Shown piece after piece: positions 42,768-50,347 of a DNA stretch of 64,000 nucleotides. The notes below the pieces were generated by a model. It searched no databases. It was given only the letters and a program-made list of their open reading frames with translations, and was not told the origin of the DNA. Position 1 is the stretch's first letter, and each line of letters begins with the position of its first letter. The DNA is taken from positions 372,001 through 436,000 of the forward strand of contig CALUXC010000001.1 of NCBI GenBank assembly GCA_944324635.1. Reading direction: 5' to 3'. Source of the stretch: Candidatus Avelusimicrobium intestinipullorum. Lineage in GTDB: Bacteria; Elusimicrobiota; Elusimicrobia; Elusimicrobiales; Elusimicrobiaceae. Made by a program: the position numbers and the translations under genes.

Positions 42768-42794
42768 GCAAAAAGCCCCGCCGAAGCGGGGCTT
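42768..42794 (-). terminator. Terminator of hisS-aspS
   Basis: AAGCCCCGC pairs with GCGGGGCTT and a T-run follows on the minus strand. Confidence 0.85.
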
Positions 42795-42801
42795 ATAAAC
42801 C

Positions 42802-44550
42802 TTATTCTTTGGCAATTTGAATGCCCAATTCCTTGAGCTGGATTTCGTCCACCGTGTTGGGCGAATCCGTCAACGGGCAAACCGCCTGCGCCGTCTTGGG
42901 GAAGGCGATTACTTCGCGGATAGAATCTTCCCCCGCCAAAAGCGCGGTAATGCGGTCCAAGCCCAGGCCAATACCTCCATGAGGAGGCGCCCCCGCTTCC
43001 AGCGCGTTTAGCAGCATGCCAAAGCGGCGGGCAGCTTCTTCTTTGGAGTGTTTCATCAAAGCCAAAATGCGTTCCTGCACTTCGCGGCGGCAGTTGCGCA
43101 CGGAGCCGGAAGCCAGTTCGTTGCCGTTTAAGACCAAGTCAAACTGATAGGAGCGGATAGAACCGGGGTCCTTTTCCAGGTTGGGCAGGTCTTCCTCCAC
43201 CGGCGCGGTGAAGGGGTTGTGGGCGGCGTCCCAGCGGTCTTCTTCGGGGATATATTCCAAAAGCGGGAAGTTGGTAATCCACACAAAGGCCCATTCGCTT
43301 TGGCGGGGCAGCTCTTTTACCAGTTCCTTGCGAAGCGCCCCCATAAACGTTTGGCAGGTGTGCAGGTTCATGTCGCTTCCGACGAAGATAATATCGCCGT
43401 CCTGCGCGCCTACGGCTTGTTTCAAAGTGGTCATTTCTTCGGGCGTAAAGAACTTGGCCGAAGGACCTTCAAACGAGCCGTCTTTCACTTTCAGCCACAC
43501 CAAGCCTTTGGCCCCGTTCTTTTTGACGAGTTCAGTCAGCTTGTCTATATGGCCGCGGGAATAGGCGGCACCTTTTTCGCCGCGAATGGCGCGAATGGCT
43601 CCGCCGGCGGACAAAATTTCTTTGAACACTTTGAAAGAAGTGTTTTGGAATACGTCATTGACGTTTTTCATTTCCAAGCTATAGCGCAAATCCGGTTTGT
43701 CGGAACCGTATTTTTCCATAGCGTCGTGGAAAGAAAGTTTCGGGAACGGAACGGAAAGTTCTTTGCCGGCCGTTTTGAAAATTTCTTTCATCAGGCCTTC
43801 CACGATTTCGTGAATATCGTCAATCGTCACAAAGGACATTTCCATATCAATTTGCGTATGTTCGGGCTGGCGGTCGGCGCGGAGGTCTTCGTCGCGGAAG
43901 CAGCGAGCCAACTGGAAGTAGCGGTCAATACCGCTGGCCATGAGCGTTTGTTTGAACATCTGAGGGCTCTGAGGCAACGCGTAAAATTCGCCATGATGTA
44001 CGCGGGAAGGAACCAAATAGTCGCGCGCACCTTCCGGCGTGGAACGCGTTAAAATAGGGGTTTCCACTTCCAAAAAGCCCTGGCCGTCCAAATAGCGGCG
44101 AGCCGCCTGCATAATGCGGTGGCGCAGGAGCAAATTGGCAAACATTTGCGGGTTGCGCAAATCCAGGTAGCGGTATTTCAAACGAATTTCTTCGGCTACG
44201 GAGCGGGATTTTTCCACGTCAAACGGAAGCGGAATGGAAGAGTTTAACACCTTAAATTCGTCCGCCACCAGTTCAATTTCGCCGGTTTTCATATTTTTGT
44301 TCACGGCGCCTTCAATACGTCTTTTTACGGTGCCGGTTACTTCAATCACGTACTCGTTGCGTACGGCGGAAGCTTCGGCAAAGAACGGTTTGGAGGGCTC
44401 CACCACTACTTGGCAGATGCCGCTTCTGTCTCTTAAATCAATAAACAGCACGCCCCCGTGGTTGCGGTAGCTGTTCACCCAGCCGCACAGGGTTTGTTTG
44501 GTGCCGAGCAGGGAAGCGGTTACCTCCCCGCAATAGTTAGTTCGTTTCAT
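42802..44550 (-). CDS. aspS: Aspartyl-tRNA synthetase
   Basis: A class IIb synthetase with an N-terminal OB fold (LCGWVNSYRNHGGVLFIDLR), motif 2 (FRDEDLRADRQPEHTQIDME), the bacterial insertion domain and motif 3 (GIGLGLDRITALLAG). Length, 582 residues, is that of bacterial AspRS. It overlaps hisS by ATGA; hisS-aspS is a common bacterial pair. asnS is also in the window, so tRNA-Asn need not depend on AspRS mischarging; discrimination itself cannot be judged. Confidence 0.97.
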   Translation of the reverse strand: MKRTNYCGEVTASLLGTKQTLCGWVNSYRNHGGVLFIDLRDRSGICQVVVEPSKPFFAEASAVRNEYVIEVTGTVKRRIEGAVNKNMKTGEIELVADEFKVLNSSIPLPFDVEKSRSVAEEIRLKYRYLDLRNPQMFANLLLRHRIMQAARRYLDGQGFLEVETPILTRSTPEGARDYLVPSRVHHGEFYALPQSPQMFKQTLMASGIDRYFQLARCFRDEDLRADRQPEHTQIDMEMSFVTIDDIHEIVEGLMKEIFKTAGKELSVPFPKLSFHDAMEKYGSDKPDLRYSLEMKNVNDVFQNTSFKVFKEILSAGGAIRAIRGEKGAAYSRGHIDKLTELVKKNGAKGLVWLKVKDGSFEGPSAKFFTPEEMTTLKQAVGAQDGDIIFVGSDMNLHTCQTFMGALRKELVKELPRQSEWAFVWITNFPLLEYIPEEDRWDAAHNPFTAPVEEDLPNLEKDPGSIRSYQFDLVLNGNELASGSVRNCRREVQERILALMKHSKEEAARRFGMLLNALEAGAPPHGGIGLGLDRITALLAGEDSIREVIAFPKTAQAVCPLTDSPNTVDEIQLKELGIQIAKE

Positions 44551-45776
44551 ACCAGTTTTTTTACCTCGTCAGTTAATACATCAAAAGCGATTTGTTTCTG
44601 TTCGCCCGTCGTCAAATCTTTCAGCGTTACCACGCGTTTGGCCAGTTCGTCCCCGCCCAAAATAATGGCAAAGGAAGCACCGCACCGGTCGGACTGTTTC
44701 ATCTGGCCTTTTACGTTTTTGTCAAACAGGCCGCCTTCCGTGCGGATACCCGCCTGGCGCAGCTGCTGCATCAAGTTAAAAGCCGTTTCGTTGCATTCTT
44801 TTTCTAAAGATACCACGTACACGCTTTTTTCTTTGGCGCGTTCGGTTTCGCCGCGGGCCATAATCACGCGTTCGGCGCCCATCGCCCAGCCGATGGCCGG
44901 CGTAGCGGGGCCGCCCATATTTTTCACCAGCGTATCGTATCTTCCCCCCGCCGCAATGGCGTTTTGGGAAACGTCCCCCGCTTGGAACTCAAATACCGTG
45001 CGGGAATAATAATCCAGCCCGCGCACGAGCATCGGGTCCACTTCAAAATCTATTTTCCCCTTCAGCAAGGCCTGCACTTCGTCAAAATGCGCTTGGCATT
45101 CGGGGCAGAGCTGCATGGTGGGCACGCGTCCGGCAAAGCGGGCGCCGTCTATTTTGCAATCCAATACGCGCAAGGGATTTTTTTCCAAGCGGGTTTGGCA
45201 ATTTTCGCACAAAGTGTCTTTTTCTTTGGACAGGAAATCAATCAACGCCTGGCGGTAAAGCGGGCGGCATTTGTCGCACCCTAAGCTGTTGATTTTGACT
45301 TTGTAATTTTTCGCTCCGAATTTGGACACAATGTCTTTGAGCATCAAAATCACTTCGGCATCGGCCGCCGGGGCAGAGTTGCCGATATATTCCGCGCCAA
45401 TCTGTTCAAATTCGCGGTAGCGGCCCGCCTGGGGGCGTTCGGCACGGAACATATTGCCGATATAATAAAATTTTTGTACGGGCGCATTTTGCGTAAAATT
45501 ATTTTCCAAATACGCGCGCACCACGCCGGGGGTGCCTTCGGGGCGGATAGCCAGTTGGCGGTGGCCGGCATCTTCAAAGGCGTACATTTCTTTCTGTACG
45601 ATGTCGGTCGTTTCGCCGGTGGATTTGACGAAGAGCTCTTTTAATTCCACGGTAGGAAGGCGCAGCTCGCCAAACCCGTAAAGGGAAAACACGCCGCGGG
45701 CGCAGTTTTCCAGTTCGGTAAAATTTTTGGATTGGGGTTCAAAGATGTCTCTAAACCCGCGTACTAGTTTAGCCAT
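44547..45776 (-). CDS. hisS: Histidyl-tRNA synthetase
   Basis: Class II synthetase: GFRDIFEPQSKNF start, RPEGTPGVVRAYLEN, motif 2 FYYIGNMFRAERPQAGRYRE, and the histidine-specific LVRGLDYYSRTVFEF. The insertion has cysteine pairs (CDKC, CENC, CPEC) common in many bacterial HisRS. Length is 409 residues. An extended -10 TAAAAT lies seven bases before the ATG, with no ribosome site. It heads the hisS-aspS operon. Confidence 0.97.
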   Translation of the reverse strand: MAKLVRGFRDIFEPQSKNFTELENCARGVFSLYGFGELRLPTVELKELFVKSTGETTDIVQKEMYAFEDAGHRQLAIRPEGTPGVVRAYLENNFTQNAPVQKFYYIGNMFRAERPQAGRYREFEQIGAEYIGNSAPAADAEVILMLKDIVSKFGAKNYKVKINSLGCDKCRPLYRQALIDFLSKEKDTLCENCQTRLEKNPLRVLDCKIDGARFAGRVPTMQLCPECQAHFDEVQALLKGKIDFEVDPMLVRGLDYYSRTVFEFQAGDVSQNAIAAGGRYDTLVKNMGGPATPAIGWAMGAERVIMARGETERAKEKSVYVVSLEKECNETAFNLMQQLRQAGIRTEGGLFDKNVKGQMKQSDRCGASFAIILGGDELAKRVVTLKDLTTGEQKQIAFDVLTDEVKKLV

Positions 45777-45783
45777 ATAGTTA

Positions 45784-45792
45784 ATTTTAGCA
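45784..45792 (-). promoter_or_regulatory. Extended -10 promoter of hisS, predicted leaderless
   Basis: Minus strand TG, one base, TAAAAT (45789-45784), then seven bases to the ATG at 45776. Confidence 0.55.
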
Positions 45793-45827
45793 TTTTATAA
45801 CGGTCCGTACTACTCACCGGCCGCATA

Positions 45828-45850
45828 AAGAAGCCCCCTTGCGGGGGCTT
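45828..45850 (-). terminator. Terminator of the metzincin gene
   Basis: AAGCCCCC pairs with GGGGGCTT around TTGC; the downstream T-tract on the minus strand is interrupted. Confidence 0.65.
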
Positions 45851-45862
45851 GTGAAAATAAGT

Positions 45863-48190
45863 TTAGTTAAGCGCTTGGCATTCCTGCGTAAGCTGATAGT
45901 TGGCTTGCAGTTGTTCGTAGCGTTTTTTGATGTTCGCTTCCTTGGAAGAAAGCGGCCGGCCGCCGCGCTGTTTTTTGACAATTTCTTTTAAGGCTTCTTG
46001 GTTTTCCTGCGCATAGTTTTTGATATCGTCCAGCGAGACGGTGGCATAAAAACTGCACTTTTGTTCCAACGCTTTATGCGCGGCAGCGGCTTGTTTTTCC
46101 GCCGCGGCTTCCTGGGCACGTTTTTCGGCCTGGGCCGCATCTTGAGCCGCGTAGCGGCGAATGTCGGACGTGTTAATACCCAAGGCTTTCATCGTGGCTT
46201 TGGCGCGCACTACGTCCTGCGGAACATGCAGGAAGTAATAATCCTCGTAGCGGGCCAAGCTGGCTTCGTCCGTTTTGTAATAATTGGCAAACGCGCGGTA
46301 AGCACATTCGGAATTTTTGTGCACGTGGCGGCTTTGCGCAAACGAATAGTACTCACCTTCGTTCAATTCTTTCCCGCAGACAAAGCACTTAGGCTTAGCC
46401 GGTTGTTGAGGCGCCGCTTGCGAAACAGGGGTTACGGCCGCAGGCGTTGCCGCGGGTTTGGAAACGGCCGGAGCGGAAGCCTTTGTTTGGGGCTTTTTAG
46501 CCGCAGCAGACTGCTGTTTGGAAGCCGGTTCATAAAGGACAGGGGCCTGAGGCTCAAACACCAATCTGCCCTTTTGATAATACTTCTGGGCCACTTTAGT
46601 AGGATTAGCCTTCGCGGGCGCTTGCGGCTGGAATACGGCCGCGTCGGTCTTTTGGTTAGCGGCCGCCGACTGCGAAAGCGGCGTAACGCTCTGCGCCTTT
46701 ACGGGAGCCTGCGGCTGGAACACGGCAGGAGTCGTCGTTTGGCGTTTATCCTTTTTCTCTTTTCTATTTTTCCGTTTAACGCTCTTTTTAGCCGGGGTTT
46801 GCGCGCTGGCTTTCACGGGAGCCTGCGGCTGGAATACGGGCGCATTATCCTGCACGGGCGTTACATTCGTAGAAATAGAGGGCGTCGTTTTGGCCTGCAC
46901 CGGGGCCTGGGCTTGGAACGAAGCCCCTTGCTGTTGAGATTTGGCCACAGGCGTGGGCTGAGCAGTTACGGGCGCTTGCGCCTGGAAAACGGCTCTGCGG
47001 GCTTTCTTTTTGCCGGTGGGCAACTGAGCGGGCACCGGCAGCTGCGGCAGTGTGGAGGGAAGTTTTACTTCCGGCACAGGGGGCAAAACAGGGGCCGCCG
47101 CTTCCAGCTTGGGAAGATGCTGTAAACGCGCTTTCAGTTCTTCTTTGGCTTTGGCCGCCTCTTTGCTTTCGGTCAGCGGGACGCACACTTCCTTTTTGGC
47201 ACGCTGGTTATGATACCAGCACACCAAAGTGGCCAGGCGTAAACCGTCTTGCGCGGAAGGAGCGGAAATCCGTTTGTCCGCATCCACTTCCGGCCCCATG
47301 ATGGAGCCAGCTTCGTCGGTATGAACCAAACCGAATAAGTGGCCGAATTCGTGCGTCATAATCTGCTGATTATAAAGGGCCCAAGGACCATTTTTATGCC
47401 AGGTATCGGCAGACGCTTGGGACAAAATGTTTTTGTTGCGCTTGGTTTTATCCGAAAGTCTCTCATCCCAATTGTATCCGCTTCCCTGCAGGGCCGCGTC
47501 ATAAAAATCCCCCGCCATCTGGGCGGCAATGGCCGTTTTGTATTCCTCGGCGGCGACGGCTTGTTCTTCGGGAGATTTAGAAAGTGAATTTAGCCAGTTC
47601 CACCATTCTTGTTCCATGAAAAAGCGAATTACCCCAAAACCGTTTCCTTCTTTTCCAAAAAAGGGAATCCCCACACCACGCGCAGGAGCAGAATTGGAAG
47701 TGTAGTGAAATCCTTCTTTTCCCGGATAGGCTTCCAATGCCAGGTTGACGGTGGCGTTCGTCCAGCGAATTTTATGGGCGGAGTCCGTCTTATAGCCGTC
47801 CACCAGTGTGAATTTCAAATCCGGCAACTGATATTTTTGAGGCAGCCAGTTATTAGCGGCCGCGCGCCAATCCGCCCAGGCCTGTTTTACATACGGAAAC
47901 AAAGCTTCGATGGCAGGCAGATAAGCGGCGTGCGTTTTCAGATAGTCCGCAGGAGCTGGGCGCAAACTCGTGGCAGCAATATCTATGTATGCCAACACTT
48001 TTACCTCTCTTTTTTGTTGAGGGAAAATAATGTTGGAAAGCAAAAAGTCTTTGCCTTTTGCATTTTGCAGGCGTTCCACTTCGCTGTTTCCGGCGCGAAG
48101 CGTATCGCTGCGGGAATCATCCATCATAGGAGATCCCCACGACGAAAGGGTACTGCACGTGAGCAGAAGGGCTATAATAAGTTTTTTCAT
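45863..48190 (-). CDS. Secreted metzincin-like protease with repeats and Zn-binding tail
   Basis: After a signal peptide (MKKLIIALLLTCSTLSSWG) comes a protease domain with H280-E-FG-H284-LFGLV-H290, the full HExxHxxGxxH zinc site of metzincins, and a Met-turn at M298 (SIMGPE). Residues ~370-610 form a Pro/Ala/Lys-rich region with six FQPQAPV-type repeats. The C-terminal part has CFVCGKEL and, further on, H-V-HKNSEC, a probable zinc-binding treble clef, then a helical end. I start at ATG 48190 (GAGG ten bases upstream). Length is 775 residues. The combination is unusual; the substrate is unknown. Confidence 0.8.
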   Translation of the reverse strand: MKKLIIALLLTCSTLSSWGSPMMDDSRSDTLRAGNSEVERLQNAKGKDFLLSNIIFPQQKREVKVLAYIDIAATSLRPAPADYLKTHAAYLPAIEALFPYVKQAWADWRAAANNWLPQKYQLPDLKFTLVDGYKTDSAHKIRWTNATVNLALEAYPGKEGFHYTSNSAPARGVGIPFFGKEGNGFGVIRFFMEQEWWNWLNSLSKSPEEQAVAAEEYKTAIAAQMAGDFYDAALQGSGYNWDERLSDKTKRNKNILSQASADTWHKNGPWALYNQQIMTHEFGHLFGLVHTDEAGSIMGPEVDADKRISAPSAQDGLRLATLVCWYHNQRAKKEVCVPLTESKEAAKAKEELKARLQHLPKLEAAAPVLPPVPEVKLPSTLPQLPVPAQLPTGKKKARRAVFQAQAPVTAQPTPVAKSQQQGASFQAQAPVQAKTTPSISTNVTPVQDNAPVFQPQAPVKASAQTPAKKSVKRKNRKEKKDKRQTTTPAVFQPQAPVKAQSVTPLSQSAAANQKTDAAVFQPQAPAKANPTKVAQKYYQKGRLVFEPQAPVLYEPASKQQSAAAKKPQTKASAPAVSKPAATPAAVTPVSQAAPQQPAKPKCFVCGKELNEGEYYSFAQSRHVHKNSECAYRAFANYYKTDEASLARYEDYYFLHVPQDVVRAKATMKALGINTSDIRRYAAQDAAQAEKRAQEAAAEKQAAAAHKALEQKCSFYATVSLDDIKNYAQENQEALKEIVKKQRGGRPLSSKEANIKKRYEQLQANYQLTQECQALN

Positions 48191-48268
48191 AAAGGGTTTT
48201 CCTCTTAAAAAATATGCAAACAAAATTTCCTTAATATAAAATATATCAAAAGAGTTTTTTTATAACGA

Positions 48269-48313
48269 GGGCCTTTGGACCTATACACATATAGGTCTTG
48301 AAAATGGGCTCTG
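48269..48313. repeat. Intergenic GGGCC/AGGTCC hairpin repeat, copy C
   Basis: A 45-bp element from GGGCCTTTGGACC to AAAATGGGCTCTG. GACCTAT and ATAGGTC form a perfect 7-bp stem. It lies in the 212-base gap between the metzincin gene and the tRNA-Ala gene, which otherwise holds only an AT-rich stretch and the tRNA terminator. Confidence 0.5.
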
Positions 48314-48372
48314 ACGGATAGAGAAACCGATTTTTCGCCAGGTTTCCGCAAAGAAGCGCGCCTCTTGGCATG

Positions 48373-48397
48373 AAAAAACCACGCCGTAGCGTGGTTT
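48373..48397 (-). terminator. Terminator of tRNA-Ala
   Basis: AAACCACGC pairs with GCGTGGTTT around four bases; T-run on the minus strand. Confidence 0.85.
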
Positions 48398-48402
48398 CTA
48401 AA

Positions 48403-48478
48403 TGGTGGACGTGATCGGGATCGAACCGACGACCTCCTCGTTGCGAACGAGGCGCTCTCCCAGCTGAGCTACACGCCC
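48403..48478 (-). tRNA. tRNA-Ala (anticodon CGC)
   Basis: The minus strand folds into a complete cloverleaf. The acceptor stem is GGGCGTG with CACGTCC, the anticodon stem CCTCG/CGAGG holds the loop TTCGCAA with anticodon CGC (reads GCG, alanine), and the T loop reads GGTTCGATCC. The third pair is G3-U70, the identity element of alanine tRNAs. The 3' CCA is encoded (48403-48405). It is a single-gene transcript with an extended -10 promoter and a terminator. Confidence 0.97.
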
Positions 48479-48521
48479 GATAAAACGGTTTTTACGTCTG
48501 GGGTTTACTTCTGACATATTT

Positions 48522-48530
48522 ATTATAGCA
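48522..48530 (-). promoter_or_regulatory. Extended -10 promoter of tRNA-Ala
   Basis: Minus strand TG, one base, TATAAT (48527-48522), about 43 bases upstream of the tRNA 5' end. Confidence 0.6.
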
Positions 48531-48692
48531 TATCCAAAATCAAAAAGAAAAATATTTTTCCATTTCTCCGTCGTAAAAAATCAAATTTTCAGTTTTTGTT
48601 TTTCCCGCTTTTGGCATGACGGTTTCTTTTCTTTTCTCAAAAAGATACAATATACAAGTACTCCGTTTATTATTTAATGATAGAGGAAATTT

Positions 48693-49991
48693 ATGTCCGA
48701 TAAAATTCGCGTCAAAGACGTGGGCCAATACCTGGGCCAAGAAATCACCTTAAAAGGCTGGTTGTACAACAAACGCTCCAGCGGCAAACTGCACTTTTTG
48801 CAGTTGCGCGACGGAAGCGGCATTATCCAATGCGTCATGTTCAAAGGGGAAGTATCCCCCGAACTGTTTGAATTGGGCGACAAAGTAACCCAAGAATCTT
48901 CCATTATCGTCACCGGTACGGTGCGTGAAGACAAACGCTCCCCCCTGGGTTATGAACTAGGCGTGAAAAATTTGGAAGTGTTGCAAATGGCGAAAGATTA
49001 CCCTATTTCCCCCAAAGAACACGGCCCCGAATTTTTGATGCACTACCGCCACTTGTGGCTGCGCTCGGCCAAACAAACGGCCATTTTGCGTATTCGCGAC
49101 GAAATTATTTTTGCCATTCGCGAATTTTTCCACAAAAACGGCTTTGTGCTGGCCGACTCTCCGATTTTAACCCCGGCCGCCTGCGAAGGCACCAGCACGT
49201 TGTTTGAAACCGACTATTTCGGCGAAAAAGCGTTCTTGTCTCAAAGCGGTCAGCTCTATGCGGAAGCCTCCGCCATGGCGTTGGGCCGCACCTATTGTTT
49301 CGGCCCCACTTTCCGCGCCGAAAAGAGCAAAACCCGCCGCCATTTGACCGAATTCTGGATGGTGGAACCCGAAGTGGCCTACAACGACCTGGACGATAAC
49401 ATGGACCTGGCCGAAGCGTTCATCAAATATATTGTGGCTCAAGTGCTCAAAAACCGTGCGGACGACCTCAAAACCTTGGGGCGCGACACCTCCAAACTTC
49501 AAGCCACGGTGGAAAAGAAGTTCCCCCGCATCGACTATACCGACGCGATTGAAATCCTGCACAAAAAAGGAAACGACACCCCCTGGGGAGGCGATATCGG
49601 CGGGGACGAAGAAACCCTCTTGGGTGAAGACTACGACACCCCGATCATGATCCACCGCTACCCGGCCGCCATTAAAGCCTTCTATATGAAGCGCGACCCC
49701 AAAAACCCCAAAGTGGTGCTGGCGGTAGACGTAATCGGCCCCGAAGGCGCCGGTGAAATTATCGGCGGAAGCGAAAGAGAAGCCGACTACGATGCCCTGC
49801 TGGAACGCATGAAAGAACAGGGCTTAGACCCCAAAGGCTACGATTGGTATCTGGACTTGCGCCGCTACGGCAGCGTGCCCCATTCCGGGTTTGGTATGGG
49901 CATTGAACGCATGGTGCGCTGGATTTGCGGTCTGCAGCACGTACGCGAAACCATTCCGTTTGCCCGTATGATGGACAAAATCCATCCGTAA
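48693..49991 (+). CDS. asnS: Asparaginyl-tRNA synthetase
   Basis: Class IIb enzyme charging tRNA-Asn. The OB fold begins [20 protein letters not shown]; the catalytic domain has [20 protein letters not shown], motif 2 [20 protein letters not shown] and motif 3 [15 protein letters not shown]. The [16 protein letters not shown] pattern is that of AsnRS rather than AspRS. GAGG precedes the ATG by about 8 bases. Length is 432 residues. It stands alone with a strong terminator. Confidence 0.95.
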   Translation: MSDKIRVKDVGQYLGQEITLKGWLYNKRSSGKLHFLQLRDGSGIIQCVMFKGEVSPELFELGDKVTQESSIIVTGTVREDKRSPLGYELGVKNLEVLQMAKDYPISPKEHGPEFLMHYRHLWLRSAKQTAILRIRDEIIFAIREFFHKNGFVLADSPILTPAACEGTSTLFETDYFGEKAFLSQSGQLYAEASAMALGRTYCFGPTFRAEKSKTRRHLTEFWMVEPEVAYNDLDDNMDLAEAFIKYIVAQVLKNRADDLKTLGRDTSKLQATVEKKFPRIDYTDAIEILHKKGNDTPWGGDIGGDEETLLGEDYDTPIMIHRYPAAIKAFYMKRDPKNPKVVLAVDVIGPEGAGEIIGGSEREADYDALLERMKEQGLDPKGYDWYLDLRRYGSVPHSGFGMGIERMVRWICGLQHVRETIPFARMMDKIHP

Positions 49992-50004
49992 GGTTTCATT
50001 TAAC

Positions 50005-50040
50005 AAAAAACCCCGCGCCGATATTAGCGCGGGGTTTTTT
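50005..50040 (+). terminator. Terminator of asnS
   Basis: AAAAAACCCCGCGC pairs with GCGCGGGGTTTTTT around an eight-base loop. Confidence 0.9.
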
Positions 50041-50304
50041 ATGGCTATATGTATCCCCTTCAAAGACTTTTCTCTTTACAAGCTTTCCCCACTCTTGGTT
50101 CCACTCCCGCCAGAGCACCTATAGATAAAATAGGCCCAAAAGGCGAAATTCTCTCCAGCAAAGCTATTTTCACCGCCATAATTAGAGTACCCCAACCAGC
50201 TAGTCCTTTTTATTCGTTTCAGAGGGAAAGAAGGGGCTTTAAGATAACCAACCCCCAACCCGGGCTTGCTATAAACAAGGGAACTAATTTTGGACGTAAT
50301 TTAG
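50041..50304. other. Intergenic stretch without a supported gene
   Basis: Between the asnS terminator and the next terminator there is no frame with a start and ribosome site. On the minus strand (50076-50258) a 60-codon frame begins only at TTG after an in-frame stop and reads SNYGGENSFAGENF... with several aromatic residues; it may be a remnant of a larger gene. AAAATAGGCCCAAAAGGC at 50127-50144 resembles part of the intergenic repeat family (compare copy B). Confidence 0.5.
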
Positions 50305-50337
50305 GATAAAAAAACTCCCGCCAATTAAGCGGGAGTT
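50305..50337 (-). terminator. Terminator of the large ankyrin gene
   Basis: AACTCCCGC (50313-50321) pairs with GCGGGAGTT (50329-50337), followed by TTTTTTT on the minus strand. Confidence 0.88.
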
Positions 50338-50347
50338 GGAAAATATT

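Noticed and set aside
42686..42880. Upstream extension of the coiled-coil lipoprotein
   Set aside because: The extension would run through the hisS-aspS terminator and the lipoprotein promoter, and would hide the lipoprotein signal peptide.
45998..47125. 375-codon plus-strand frame opposite the metzincin gene
   Set aside because: Arg/Gly/Leu-rich shadow produced by the repeats of the real gene on the minus strand.
45863..48190. Tandem repeats in the metzincin gene as a CRISPR or DNA-level repeat array
   Set aside because: The six repeats are conserved at protein level (FQPQAPV), with variable spacing, and lie in frame inside a coding region.
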